A DNA stretch of 8,858 nt, taken from an uncultured Planctomycetota bacterium (GTDB lineage: Bacteria > Planctomycetota > UBA1135 > UBA2386). Location: positions 1-8,858 of the forward strand of contig CAIYFF010000375.1 of NCBI GenBank assembly GCA_903925435.1. Direction: 5' to 3'. Under the pieces are notes generated by a model. That model did no database searches. It saw only the letters and a list, made by a program, of their open reading frames with translations, and was not told the DNA's origin. This document shows positions 1-6,134 of the stretch, piece after piece. The translations under genes and the position numbers were made by a program. Positions within the stretch are counted from its first letter, which is position 1. Every line of letters begins with the position of its first letter.

Positions 1-1
1 G

Positions 2-487
2 TCCGCAGTGGGCTTAGCCGAGCAGTGCGTGCAACTCGGTGGCTTCAGCAAGACCTACGGCATCCCGGGTTGGCGCATGGGCTACGCGACGGGGCCCGCC
101 AAGATCCTCGATGCGATGAAGACGCTGCAGCAGTTCAGCTTCGTCTGCGCGCCGGCTCCGTTCCAACACGCGATGCTCGAGGTCGCGTTCGATCTCGACT
201 TGAAGCCGCACTTCGTGGACTACAAGGCAAAGCGCGACCTGCTCGCGCGAACGCTCGATGCTTCGTATGGCCTCCTGCCGCCCGAAGGCTCGTTCTATGC
301 ATTCCCGCAGTTGCCGGCCGGCCAGAACGGCGATCAGTTCTTGCAGGCCGCGATCGACCGCAAGCTGCTGATCGTGCCAGGCAAGTCGTTCTCGTCGCGC
401 GACACGCACTTCCGCCTCTCCTTTGCTGCCGATGACGCCACGCTGCTGCGCGGCATCGGTGTCCTCAACGAACTCGCGCGCAACTGA
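2..487 (+). CDS. PLP-dependent class I/II aminotransferase, C-terminal part (5' end outside window)
   Basis: Fold type I, pyridoxal-phosphate enzyme that moves an amino group between an amino acid and a 2-oxo acid in the cytoplasm. The visible 161 residues begin just before the cofactor site: the motif SKTYGIPGWRMGY contains the Schiff-base lysine (codon at 50-52) and the phosphate-binding arginine that follows it. Further on are the family block PEGSFYAFP and, near the end, THFRLSF, whose Arg (413-415) matches the arginine that binds the substrate carboxylate. The reading frame is open to the left edge, so the N-terminal half lies outside the window. A GTG at 8 opens the frame but is not the true start, because it would leave out most of the cofactor-binding domain. 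The aspartate/aromatic aminotransferase-like subfamily fits best; the substrate cannot be told from this fragment. queE follows after 3 bases, suggesting one transcript. Confidence 0.93.
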   Translation, partial: SAVGLAEQCVQLGGFSKTYGIPGWRMGYATGPAKILDAMKTLQQFSFVCAPAPFQHAMLEVAFDLDLKPHFVDYKAKRDLLARTLDASYGLLPPEGSFYAFPQLPAGQNGDQFLQAAIDRKLLIVPGKSFSSRDTHFRLSFAADDATLLRGIGVLNELARN

Positions 488-490
488 GCG

Positions 491-1261
491 ATGGACGCTG
501 TTGGCAATGTGGTGCGTGCACCGCTGATCGAGATGTTCTGGTCGATCCAGGGCGAAGGTCGGCACATCGGCGAGGCGATGGGTTTCTTGCGCGTTGCGAC
601 GTGTCCGCTGCGCTGCAGCTACTGCGACACTCCGCACAGCTACGCGGCGTCGTCGATGTTCTCGGTGGATGCCGCGGACGGCAGGATCGAAGAGCGCAAT
701 CCCGTGACTGCGCTGCGGGCCGCAGAGCTTGCGCGCATGTTGCGGCCGCAGTCCCACCGCGCAGTGCCGCGCTTGTCGATCACCGGCGGCGAGCCATTGG
801 TGTTCCCCTCGTTCCTTCGCGACGTGGGTGCGCTGCTGCGCCGCGATGGTTGGCGCATCCATCTGGAGACTGCCGCGATCGATCCGGTTGCGTTGCGCGC
901 ATGCGTCGAACAGGTCGACCATCTGTCGGCGGACTACAAGCTGCCTGCCACGATCGGCGGCGCAGACCATGGCGAGGCGCACGCGGAGTGCTGCCGCATT
1001 GCGCTTGCGCGCGGCGCAACCGTGGACGTCAAAGTCGTGCTGACGCCGTCGTGCACGGAGGCTTCGTTCGATGCCGCATTGGAGCGCTTGTCGCCATTTG
1101 CCGATCGCGTCTTGCTGGTGCTGCAGCCGGTGACGCCGTGCAACCTCGAACGCGATCCGCTGCCGCAGCCGAAGCTGCTCGCCATGCTCGCGCGCGCGCA
1201 AGCGGCGAACTTCGACGTGCGCGTGCTGCCGCAGGCCCACAAGGCGTTGCAGGTGCCTTGA
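491..1261 (+). CDS. queE: 7-carboxy-7-deazaguanine synthase QueE (radical SAM)
   Basis: Radical SAM enzyme that converts 6-carboxy-tetrahydropterin to 7-carboxy-7-deazaguanine, an early step to preQ0 and queuosine. The 256-residue protein opens with the QueE signature EMFWSIQGEG (14-23), then CPLRCSYCDT with the [4Fe-4S]-binding cysteines C38, C42 and C45. T47 sits where QueE enzymes bind Mg2+. TGGEP (98-102) is the SAM-contacting glycine motif. The C-terminal PQAHKALQVP is the typical QueE ending (consensus-like PQxHKxLxxP). ATG 491 lies three bases after the aminotransferase stop, with only a weak Shine-Dalgarno (GAG), so coupled translation is likely. No other queuosine gene (queC, queD, queF) is in the window. 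What the upstream aminotransferase contributes is unknown; adjacency alone does not link it to this pathway. The enzyme assignment is secure. Confidence 0.95.
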   Translation: MDAVGNVVRAPLIEMFWSIQGEGRHIGEAMGFLRVATCPLRCSYCDTPHSYAASSMFSVDAADGRIEERNPVTALRAAELARMLRPQSHRAVPRLSITGGEPLVFPSFLRDVGALLRRDGWRIHLETAAIDPVALRACVEQVDHLSADYKLPATIGGADHGEAHAECCRIALARGATVDVKVVLTPSCTEASFDAALERLSPFADRVLLVLQPVTPCNLERDPLPQPKLLAMLARAQAANFDVRVLPQAHKALQVP

Positions 1262-1298
1262 GTCTCGCGCTGCGTGGGCGGATCCGCATGCGAACTGC

Positions 1299-1304
1299 TA
1301 GAGT
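1299..1304 (+). promoter_or_regulatory. TAGAGT -10-like hexamer, probable leaderless start
   Basis: TAGAGT ends 7 bases before ATG 1312. A -10 element there would place the transcription start at or next to the start codon. No Shine-Dalgarno precedes the ATG. No convincing -35 is visible 16-18 bases upstream. The same layout occurs at three other genes in this window. Confidence 0.5.
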
Positions 1305-1311
1305 CGCACGA

Positions 1312-2517
1312 ATGACGTTTGCCGCACTGCGTCGCTTCGTTGCGCCGATCGCTTCGGCCACGATCCTCGTCGTCGCATGGGCGTCGATGGTTGCCCATGC
1401 GCTGTCGCAAGCTCCGGTTGCGACCACCTGTCGGTCGTGCGGCAACCACGGCGTGGTCGATTGCAGCAAGCACAAGAAGGGGATGCTGGAGACCGAGCGC
1501 AACATCGCGTTCTGCAGCGCCGCCGAGTCGTGCAAGGCGTGCTCTGGCGCGCTGAGCGTCGATTGCAAGCAATGCACCAACGAAGCTGCGCAGGCCGAGT
1601 TGGCTCGACGCGTCGAGACCGTGCGAGCCTGGCGCGAGGCGTTGCGCGGCAAAGTCGATGCGCACAGCAAGGTGGAGCCGATGCTCCATCTGCAGACTGC
1701 GCACTGCGACCTCAGCTTCGGCGTTCCCAAGCTGACCGTCGGCAAGGAGAAGATCGACACGCACGAAGGCATGCACCTGTATGGCGATCGCATCGAGGCC
1801 TTGCGCGCGCTCTACATCGAGACGCTGCGCTGCGAAGAGAAGGAGTTCTCAGCCCGCCTTGCGGTCTACATGTGCCGCGACAGTCGCCAAGCCAACGAGC
1901 TCGGCCCGCGCGTCACGGGGCTCGGTGGCAACTTCGCGGTCGGCACCAAGCTGATGGGGCTCGACGCGGTCTACTGCATGTGGCAAGAGCCGCGCGGCCT
2001 CCCCGACGACGAAGCGCTGCATCGCAACATCGTCCACAACGTCGTGCACCTGCTGACTGCCAACCTCGAGCCCGCGGGCTACTTCGGCAACCCTGCGAAC
2101 GGCTGGGTCGACGAAGGGCTGGCGCATTGGTTCGAGGACAAGATCGGCGGCAAGTGCACCAACTACTGCTTTGAAGAAGTCCTCACGCAGCAAGGCCAGA
2201 CCTACAAGGGCGGCCGTTGGCGGCCCGCAGTGCGTCTCTTGCTCGACTCAGGCGGCATGCAGAGCCTTGCTGCGATTGGGCCAAAGAACACCGACCAGCT
2301 GAACTTCCCCGAGCACGCGCAGTCGTTTGCGATGGTGGATTGCCTGCTGACGTCGCATGGCGGCGAGAAGTTCAAGGCGTTCTTGAAGCAGCTCAAGGCC
2401 AAGGTCGAGATGCGCGATGCAATGCAGTCCGTCTATGGATTTGGGCCGCTCGCGTTCGACAAGGAGTTCCAAGAATGGGTCGCAGCCAACTACTCGTCTG
2501 TGGATTCGCCGCGCTGA
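1312..2517 (+). CDS. Exported Cys-rich protein with degenerate gluzincin-like (HNxxH...E) site
   Basis: Not recognised as a named gene; 401 residues. The N-terminus (basic MTFAALRR, hydrophobic stretch about 9-28, possible AHA cleavage after A30) is a Sec-type signal peptide, so the protein is probably exported. Two knuckles of equal spacing follow: C40-x2-C43-x7-C51-x2-H54 and C74-x2-C77-x7-C85-x2-C88. They resemble DnaJ/rubredoxin-type zinc sites. The C-terminal half resembles MA-clan gluzincin peptidases: H242-N-V-V-H246 stands where HExxH is expected, and 22 residues on comes WVDEGLAHWFE with E268 as likely third metal ligand. The catalytic Glu is Asn243, so peptidase activity is doubtful; metal binding may remain. 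ATG 1312 is preferred over in-frame ATG 1288, because it gives a classic signal peptide and sits 7 bases after a -10-like box. The next gene starts inside this one. Confidence 0.85.
   Translation: MTFAALRRFVAPIASATILVVAWASMVAHALSQAPVATTCRSCGNHGVVDCSKHKKGMLETERNIAFCSAAESCKACSGALSVDCKQCTNEAAQAELARRVETVRAWREALRGKVDAHSKVEPMLHLQTAHCDLSFGVPKLTVGKEKIDTHEGMHLYGDRIEALRALYIETLRCEEKEFSARLAVYMCRDSRQANELGPRVTGLGGNFAVGTKLMGLDAVYCMWQEPRGLPDDEALHRNIVHNVVHLLTANLEPAGYFGNPANGWVDEGLAHWFEDKIGGKCTNYCFEEVLTQQGQTYKGGRWRPAVRLLLDSGGMQSLAAIGPKNTDQLNFPEHAQSFAMVDCLLTSHGGEKFKAFLKQLKAKVEMRDAMQSVYGFGPLAFDKEFQEWVAANYSSVDSPR
2461..2466 (+). promoter_or_regulatory. Shine-Dalgarno AAGGAG inside the upstream gene
   Basis: AAGGAG lies 8 bases before ATG 2475, within the coding sequence of the preceding exported protein. 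It fixes the start of the downstream gene and supports the 43-bp overlap as real. Confidence 0.75.
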
Positions 2518-3989
2518 GTTTCGCCACTGCGTCGCTGTGCGCGCAGGGACCGTTCTATCGAGAGCGCTGGGCCGACCTGCACCTCGAGCTGCTGCGCGAG
2601 CGCGTGGTGCGCGAATGCGCGGGTCGCGATGACGACACGGTGGCGAAGGTCGCGAGACTGCTGGTCCAAGTCGACGACTCGATCCCGTTCCGGCCCGCGG
2701 CGCATGCGCTCGCGGAGTTGCGCGGTGTTCGTTGCGACGATGCGTTCCTGCTGCGTTGCACGGTCGGGGCCTATGTGTTGCCCGAGGTCGTCGATCCGGA
2801 TGCTGCGAAGGAAGAGTGTCGCGCGCTGCATGTGACCGTGTTGTTGCCGTATGTCGTGCCGTTGCCGCAGGACGTCCGCTTCGACCTCGAAGTGTTCGAC
2901 AAGGCCGGCGAGCGTCGCTTCGCGATGGACTTCGGCGCTGGCCGGCAGCTCGAGGACCTGCGCATGGGGCACGTGCACGTCGAAGCTCCTGCGAAGGACC
3001 TCGCCGATGGGACCTATGTCGCGCGCGTCTCGGTCCTCGTGGACGGCAAGCGGCCGAGCAGCACGGACCATGTGGTCGAACATGCATTCCACGTGCTGCG
3101 TGGCTACCAGCCGCGCGCCGAGGCCGTGCAGAGCAAGATCCTCGCGGTCGAATCCGGGCTCTCGCTACCGGACCGCGCGTTGCTGCACGGGCTCATGCTC
3201 GAGGTGAATCGCGCGTATGCCGGCGAAGCATTCGACGGCGCGAGCGACGCGGTCGCCGATCTCGAACGCGCCGAACGCGCGCTCGCCAACCTTGCCGCAG
3301 AGAAGCCGTTGCTCGAGGGACTCGAGACGCTGCTGCCCGCCGCGTTGCCGACCGGCGGTGAGAAGGTCTTGCCAGCGGTCCTGCGTTGGCCCGTTCGCAA
3401 GGAAGGCGACCCCAAGCGTCCGCTCGTGTGCGTGCTCGCGGGCGCGCCGGCGCTCGACCCGAGCGGTCGGCGGCCGTCGGCGCCAGACGCTCGTTCCGCG
3501 CGATGGCTTCATCGCCGCGTCGGCGACTTCGGCATCGGTGAGGAGTGGCCGGTCGTCTGGATCGAGTCGCAGAAGCCCTCGTTGCCCTACGCGAAGTGCC
3601 TGCCGACGGCGCTCGCGGCCGTGCACGAACGTGTGCCCACCGACGGCACGACGATCTTCGTCGCCGAGCTCGAAGCGGCGGTCGCGCTCTGTTTCGTCGA
3701 TCCGTTGCTCGATGCCGCTCGCGGCGTCGTGTTGTGCGGCGCGGGTGGCATGTCGCGCCAGCAGCTCACTCGCCATGCGAAGCTGCCGATCCTCGGCATC
3801 CCGCTCACGGGCAATGTCAGTTCGCAGAGCCTGCAGTTCTCGGATCTGTGGGCCAAGCAGATGCGCGAAGGTGGAGCGGAGAGCGGGTTCCGGCTGGCTC
3901 CGGACCGGAGCAGGCCTTGGATCGCTGGCCTTGCGAGCGGTCGCGCCGAGATCGCGCAGTTCGTGCGCACGGTCGCGGCGACGAAGTGA
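2475..3989 (+). CDS. Exported protein of unknown function, degenerate alpha/beta-hydrolase-like C-terminus
   Basis: Unrecognised protein of 504 residues. The first 24 residues (MGRSQLLVCGFAAL onwards, through SLCAQ) look like a Sec signal peptide; the Cys lacks a proper lipobox (ASLC, Leu before Cys), so a lipoprotein is unlikely. Residues about 25-115 are charged and helical. About 116-209 look beta-rich (alternating hydrophobics, FDLEVFD, DGTYVARVSVLVDG), like an immunoglobulin-type or jelly-roll domain. About 213-300 are helical. From about 315 (RPLVCVLAGAP) the strand/helix order resembles an esterase-type alpha/beta-hydrolase, ending with LPILGIPLTG as a late core strand. The expected GxSxG elbow aligns with VAELEA (396-401), with Glu398 in place of the nucleophile Ser, and no clear catalytic His is seen. 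The fold is an inference. ATG 2475 is supported by AAGGAG; no other usable start exists nearby. It overlaps the previous gene by 43 bp, implying co-translation and a shared function at the envelope. Confidence 0.82.
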   Translation: MGRSQLLVCGFAALSFATASLCAQGPFYRERWADLHLELLRERVVRECAGRDDDTVAKVARLLVQVDDSIPFRPAAHALAELRGVRCDDAFLLRCTVGAYVLPEVVDPDAAKEECRALHVTVLLPYVVPLPQDVRFDLEVFDKAGERRFAMDFGAGRQLEDLRMGHVHVEAPAKDLADGTYVARVSVLVDGKRPSSTDHVVEHAFHVLRGYQPRAEAVQSKILAVESGLSLPDRALLHGLMLEVNRAYAGEAFDGASDAVADLERAERALANLAAEKPLLEGLETLLPAALPTGGEKVLPAVLRWPVRKEGDPKRPLVCVLAGAPALDPSGRRPSAPDARSARWLHRRVGDFGIGEEWPVVWIESQKPSLPYAKCLPTALAAVHERVPTDGTTIFVAELEAAVALCFVDPLLDAARGVVLCGAGGMSRQQLTRHAKLPILGIPLTGNVSSQSLQFSDLWAKQMREGGAESGFRLAPDRSRPWIAGLASGRAEIAQFVRTVAATK

Positions 3990-4005
3990 GGTTCGCCGCG
4001 GGCTC

Positions 4006-4037
4006 GCTGCAGTAGCGCGTCAGGCGCGCACTGCAGC
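4006..4037. terminator. Strong hairpin at convergent gene junction, likely bidirectional terminator
   Basis: The arms GCTGCAGT-A-GCGCG and CGCGC-ACTGCAGC pair over 13 bp with a single bulged A at 4014, around a 5-base loop TCAGG (4020-4024). The hairpin lies between the end of the exported-protein gene (3989, +) and the response regulator (-), and its loop contains that gene's TGA stop. No U-tract follows on either strand, so it is not a textbook Rho-independent terminator. It could instead act as an RNA 3'-end stabiliser. Confidence 0.6.
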
Positions 4038-4460
4038 TTCGACTGCTGCCACGAGTTCCGCAGGGCGCAGCGGCTTCTCGAGCCATGCGCCGGGCTGCAG
4101 CAGTTCGCGGCCGTGCTTCAGCATGCGTTCGGATGCGCCGCTGACGACGATGACCGGCACGCTCGCGCTGCTGCCCTCACGAAGTCGACGCAGCACTTCG
4201 ATGCCTGGCATCGTGGGAAGGCCGAGGTCGAGCACGACAACGTCCGGCGTCTCGTCGCGCAGCGCATGCATTGCCTGCATGCCATCCTTGGCGACGCGGA
4301 CGTGATGTCCATTGCGCTGCAATGCGCGCGCAAACACCTGCGAGGTCACGGGCTCGTCCTCGACGAGCAGGATGCGGACCGTCTGGGTCCGCGTGGGAAG
4401 CCGCTTGGCCTCCCGCTGCAACGGCTGCGAAGAGGGCGCAGCTGGGTGTGCATAAGGCAT
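4020..4460 (-). CDS. Single-domain response regulator (CheY-like receiver)
   Basis: A receiver domain that takes a phosphoryl group from a histidine kinase; 146 residues, cytoplasmic. VRILLVEDE (28-36) supplies the acidic pocket D35/E36. VVLDLGLP holds the phospho-acceptor D78. S107 in VVSGAS is the conserved Ser/Thr, and K129 in LEKPLRP the conserved lysine, so all key residues are intact. There is no DNA-binding or enzymatic output domain: the protein ends shortly after the receiver, so it probably acts by protein contact or phosphorelay. A Pro/Gln-rich extension of about 27 residues precedes the domain, which is unusual for a CheY-like protein. ATG 4460 is favoured by AGGAG six bases upstream. 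No kinase gene is in the window, making it an orphan here. Convergent with the exported-protein gene and downstream of the methyltransferase on the same strand. Confidence 0.92.
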   Translation of the reverse strand: MPYAHPAAPSSQPLQREAKRLPTRTQTVRILLVEDEPVTSQVFARALQRNGHHVRVAKDGMQAMHALRDETPDVVVLDLGLPTMPGIEVLRRLREGSSASVPVIVVSGASERMLKHGRELLQPGAWLEKPLRPAELVAAVEAAVRA

Positions 4461-4466
4461 GGAATT

Positions 4467-4471
4467 CTCCT
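4467..4471 (-). promoter_or_regulatory. Shine-Dalgarno AGGAG of the response regulator
   Basis: On the minus strand AGGAG lies six bases before ATG 4460. It supports this start even though it adds an N-terminal extension to the receiver domain. Confidence 0.75.
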
Positions 4472-4521
4472 GTTGGATAGGTCCATTTTCTCGGCACTCG
4501 CTGGCGTCGTGCTTTCGGGAA

Positions 4522-4561
4522 CCCTGCCTGTCAGGGGCCTTTGCCGCGCGCCATGTGGCGC
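4522..4561 (-). terminator. Two short hairpins downstream of the methyltransferase gene
   Basis: The 114-base gap between the methyltransferase stop (4575) and the response regulator start (4460) holds two small stem-loops. One is GCGCC-ATGT-GGCGC (4548-4561) and the other CCCTG-CCTGT-CAGGG (4522-4536), given as + strand. Each has only 5 bp and no good U-tract, so termination is possible but weakly supported. The remainder of the gap presumably carries the response regulator's promoter; no clear -35/-10 pair was found. Confidence 0.3.
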
Positions 4562-4574
4562 AGTGTCGCAGGAT

Positions 4575-5186
4575 TCAACGCTGCAGCAGCGCGAACGTCT
4601 GCTCGCCGAGGAATCGCATGGACGCGCGAAACTCGATGCGCGCAAAGCCAGCCTCTCTCGCTTCGCTCACGAACTGCGCGCGCGTGATCGCGGACCGACC
4701 ACTGCGCTTCTTGCCCATGGCGCGGCGCATTACGCGGCGCGCATGCTGCAGGCTCATCGCATCGAAGAAGGTCGCGACCACGGGCCCCGTGGTGACACGG
4801 TGCAGTTCGCGCAGCACCGCGACGCGTTCTGCGCGCAAGGGCAGGTGTTGCAGAAGCCGACAGCACAAGGCGCCCACAAATGCATGATCGGAAAAGGGCA
4901 ATTGTGTCGAGCACGCGCAAATGCGGCACACGCCCGTCGGAATCGCGCGGACCATCTCGAAGTCGCGGTCGAGCTGCACCACGTGCCCTGGCAACTCACT
5001 GCTCATGCGGCCTGCGCCAGACGGCGCGTCGAGCCACATGCCGTTCTTTGGGCTGCAGCGAGCGAGCAGTTCGCGCAGGATGCTTCGCTCGCGGTGGTCG
5101 GTGACGGGACCGGATCCGCTCGTGAAGCGGCGGTCGCGGTAGCGCTCGGCGTAACCTGCCTCGCGGACGTAAGGAGTCGGATCCAC
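4575..5186 (-). CDS. Class I SAM-dependent methyltransferase (UbiE/Methyltransf_11-like)
   Basis: Predicted to transfer a methyl group from S-adenosylmethionine; substrate unknown. The 203-residue protein has motif I as LDAPSGAGR (52-60), the glycine-rich SAM loop. An acidic residue ends strand 2 (VVQLD, D73), probably binding the ribose. The mid-domain block with LPF (96-98) and LLQHL (111-115) is typical of the Methyltransf_11 group. The C-terminal part contains FFDAMS and a basic helix. The start is GTG 5186: TATCGT ends six bases before it, and the conserved-looking sequence begins at VDPTPYVREAGYAERY. The frame stays open upstream to ATG 5369, but those 61 extra residues are low-complexity Arg/Ser/Gly and would run antisense through the PilZ gene, so they were not included. 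It diverges from pilZ with 67 bases between starts and is upstream of the response regulator on the same strand. Confidence 0.85.
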   Translation of the reverse strand: MDPTPYVREAGYAERYRDRRFTSGSGPVTDHRERSILRELLARCSPKNGMWLDAPSGAGRMSSELPGHVVQLDRDFEMVRAIPTGVCRICACSTQLPFSDHAFVGALCCRLLQHLPLRAERVAVLRELHRVTTGPVVATFFDAMSLQHARRVMRRAMGKKRSGRSAITRAQFVSEAREAGFARIEFRASMRFLGEQTFALLQR

Positions 5187-5192
5187 GCGCGC

Positions 5193-5198
5193 ACGATA
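5193..5198 (-). promoter_or_regulatory. TATCGT -10-like hexamer, probable leaderless start
   Basis: On the minus strand TATCGT is followed by six bases (GCGCGC) and GTG 5186. This decides the short start for the methyltransferase. No Shine-Dalgarno is present and no clear -35 was seen. It lies in the 67-base divergent region shared with the PilZ gene. Confidence 0.5.
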
Positions 5199-5243
5199 CC
5201 AACGGCTCAAGCCGGATCCGCCGCCGCGTCGATCGGAGGATCT

Positions 5244-5248
5244 GGAGG
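5244..5248 (+). promoter_or_regulatory. Shine-Dalgarno GGAGG of the PilZ gene
   Basis: GGAGG lies five bases before GTG 5254, and a second GGAGG occurs at 5235-5239. This supports a GTG start, so transcription must begin upstream of it, unlike the leaderless-type neighbours. Confidence 0.7.
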
Positions 5249-5253
5249 CCCCC

Positions 5254-5541
5254 GTGGACGAACCCCGCACCCCCGTTGCCAAAGACCACCGTCGCGAGGA
5301 TCGCATCCCGCTCGACGGACAAGTGACGATCTCGATCGACGCGCAGCAGTTGCCAGGGCCAGGCCGCAACGTGTCCGCCCAGGGCGTCTACTTCACGACG
5401 ACCGCCAAGATTCGCGTCCAGGTGCAAGTGCCAGGACAGGACGCGCCGATCCCCGGCGAACTCGTCCGAGTCGAGTCGATGGGCGATGGCAGCGTCGGCA
5501 TTGCCGTGCGCTTCCTGCCGACCACATCACCGCAGGGCTGA
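5254..5541 (+). CDS. PilZ-domain protein, predicted cyclic-di-GMP binding
   Basis: A stand-alone PilZ domain of 95 residues, expected to bind cyclic-di-GMP and pass the signal to a partner protein. Both binding motifs are present: RxxxR as R13-R-E-D-R17 and [DN]xSxxG as N39-V-S-A-Q-G44. They are followed by VYFTT and the closing strand SVGIAVRF typical of the PilZ barrel. The length is about that of a bare PilZ domain, with no extra output region. The start is GTG 5254 with GGAGG five bases upstream. It diverges from the methyltransferase, and the coiled-coil gene follows 65 bases later with its own promoter-like sequence. No diguanylate cyclase or phosphodiesterase is visible in the window. 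The domain call is firm; the pathway it controls is unknown. Confidence 0.9.
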   Translation: MDEPRTPVAKDHRREDRIPLDGQVTISIDAQQLPGPGRNVSAQGVYFTTTAKIRVQVQVPGQDAPIPGELVRVESMGDGSVGIAVRFLPTTSPQG

Positions 5542-5551
5542 TGCATCGAGA

Positions 5552-5566
5552 CTCTCGCTGCGAGAG
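5552..5566 (+). terminator. Small hairpin after the PilZ gene
   Basis: CTCTCG (5552-5557) and CGAGAG (5561-5566) form a perfect 6-bp stem with loop CTG, starting 10 bases after the PilZ stop and before the next promoter-like sequence. It lacks a U-tract; probable transcript end or RNA stabiliser. Confidence 0.4.
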
Positions 5567-5570
5567 GCAC

Positions 5571-5600
5571 TTGGCACGCCCGCGGGCTCGCGCCTAAGGT
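5571..5600 (+). promoter_or_regulatory. Sigma-70-like promoter TTGGCA-N18-TAAGGT, probable leaderless start
   Basis: TTGGCA (5571-5576) matches the -35 consensus at five of six positions. It is separated by 18 bases from TAAGGT (5595-5600), which ends six bases before ATG 5607. Transcription would begin at about the start codon; no Shine-Dalgarno is present. This is the best -35/-10 pair in the window. Confidence 0.6.
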
Positions 5601-5606
5601 GCGCGC

Positions 5607-6104
5607 ATGAGCCTTCGCGACCAGCTCAAGAAAGCGAACATCCTCTCGGACAAGGACCAGCGCCGCCTCGCGCATGAAGCGCGCATCGAGCGCAAAGAGA
5701 AGGGGCACGAGCAGCTCGAAAAGGAGCAGCAGCAAAAGCAGCAAGAGCTCGCGCAACTGCAAGAGAAGGAGCGGCAGCGCATCCAGCAGCAGCAGAAGGA
5801 GCTCGACCAGGCGCGCGCCCAACGCGAGGAGGAGTCCGCAGTCGACGCGATCCTCGCGCACGAAGCGTGGAAGCCTGGTCCCGGCGCGCTGAAGTTCTAT
5901 TTCGAAACCGAGGACGGGTCGCTGCCTTGGCTCGAGGTGTCGCCGCGCGAGGCCCAAGAACTGCGCGCAGGCCAACTGTGCATCGTGACACCGAGCCGCG
6001 TCGGTGCGCATGACTACCGGCTCTTGACGCTCGAACTCACGCGCCGTGTTGCGCGCATGCGCCTCGATGCGATCGTGCACGCGCCGCGCGGCATCGCGGG
6101 CTGA
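5607..6104 (+). CDS. DUF2058-like coiled-coil protein
   Basis: A 165-residue cytoplasmic protein similar in layout to the DUF2058 (YaiL-type) family, whose biochemical role is poorly known. The opening MSLRDQLKKANILSDKD matches the family's N-terminal pattern (MSLxDQLxKAGL...). Residues about 20-78 are highly charged, rich in Glu, Gln, Lys and Arg, and predicted to form a long coiled coil. Residues about 80-165 form a compact globular domain (AILAHEAWKPGPGALKFYFE, then ARMRLDAIVHAP). No signal peptide, membrane segment or catalytic motif is seen. ATG 5607 is placed six bases after a TAAGGT box and has no Shine-Dalgarno. The gene stands alone: it has its own promoter-like element and converges on the fmdB-like gene, with a hairpin between. 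Nucleic-acid association has been suggested for relatives but is not evident from the sequence. Confidence 0.85.
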   Translation: MSLRDQLKKANILSDKDQRRLAHEARIERKEKGHEQLEKEQQQKQQELAQLQEKERQRIQQQQKELDQARAQREEESAVDAILAHEAWKPGPGALKFYFETEDGSLPWLEVSPREAQELRAGQLCIVTPSRVGAHDYRLLTLELTRRVARMRLDAIVHAPRGIAG

Positions 6105-6120
6105 TCACCGCGGGCTGATC
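6095..6120. repeat. 12-bp direct repeat with 14-bp period across a stop codon
   Basis: CGCGGGCTGATC occurs at 6095-6106 and again at 6109-6120. The first copy contains the TGA stop of the coiled-coil gene. It looks like a small tandem duplication at the gene's 3' end. Confidence 0.7.
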
Positions 6121-6134
6121 CTTCGCCGCGCGTA

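Noticed and set aside
14..1240. 408-codon open frame on the minus strand across the aminotransferase and queE
   Set aside because: Arg/Gln/His-rich, without domains or motifs, and antisense to two well-supported genes; typical of GC-rich antisense frames.
601..1311. Upstream extension of the exported Cys-rich protein's frame into queE
   Set aside because: The added 237 residues are Arg/Ala-rich and lie out of frame inside queE; the signal peptide at 1312 marks the real start.
2475..2550. Lipoprotein signal on the second exported protein
   Set aside because: The Cys is preceded by Leu (ASLC), which does not fit the Gly/Ala/Ser required before the lipobox Cys.
5187..5369. 61-residue N-terminal extension of the methyltransferase
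   Set aside because: Low-complexity, antisense through the PilZ gene, and the GTG at 5186 has a promoter-like box at the right distance.
4113..5597. 494-codon open frame on the plus strand over the response regulator, methyltransferase and PilZ genes
   Set aside because: Antisense to two motif-complete genes, with low-complexity Ala/Arg/His composition and no recognisable domain.
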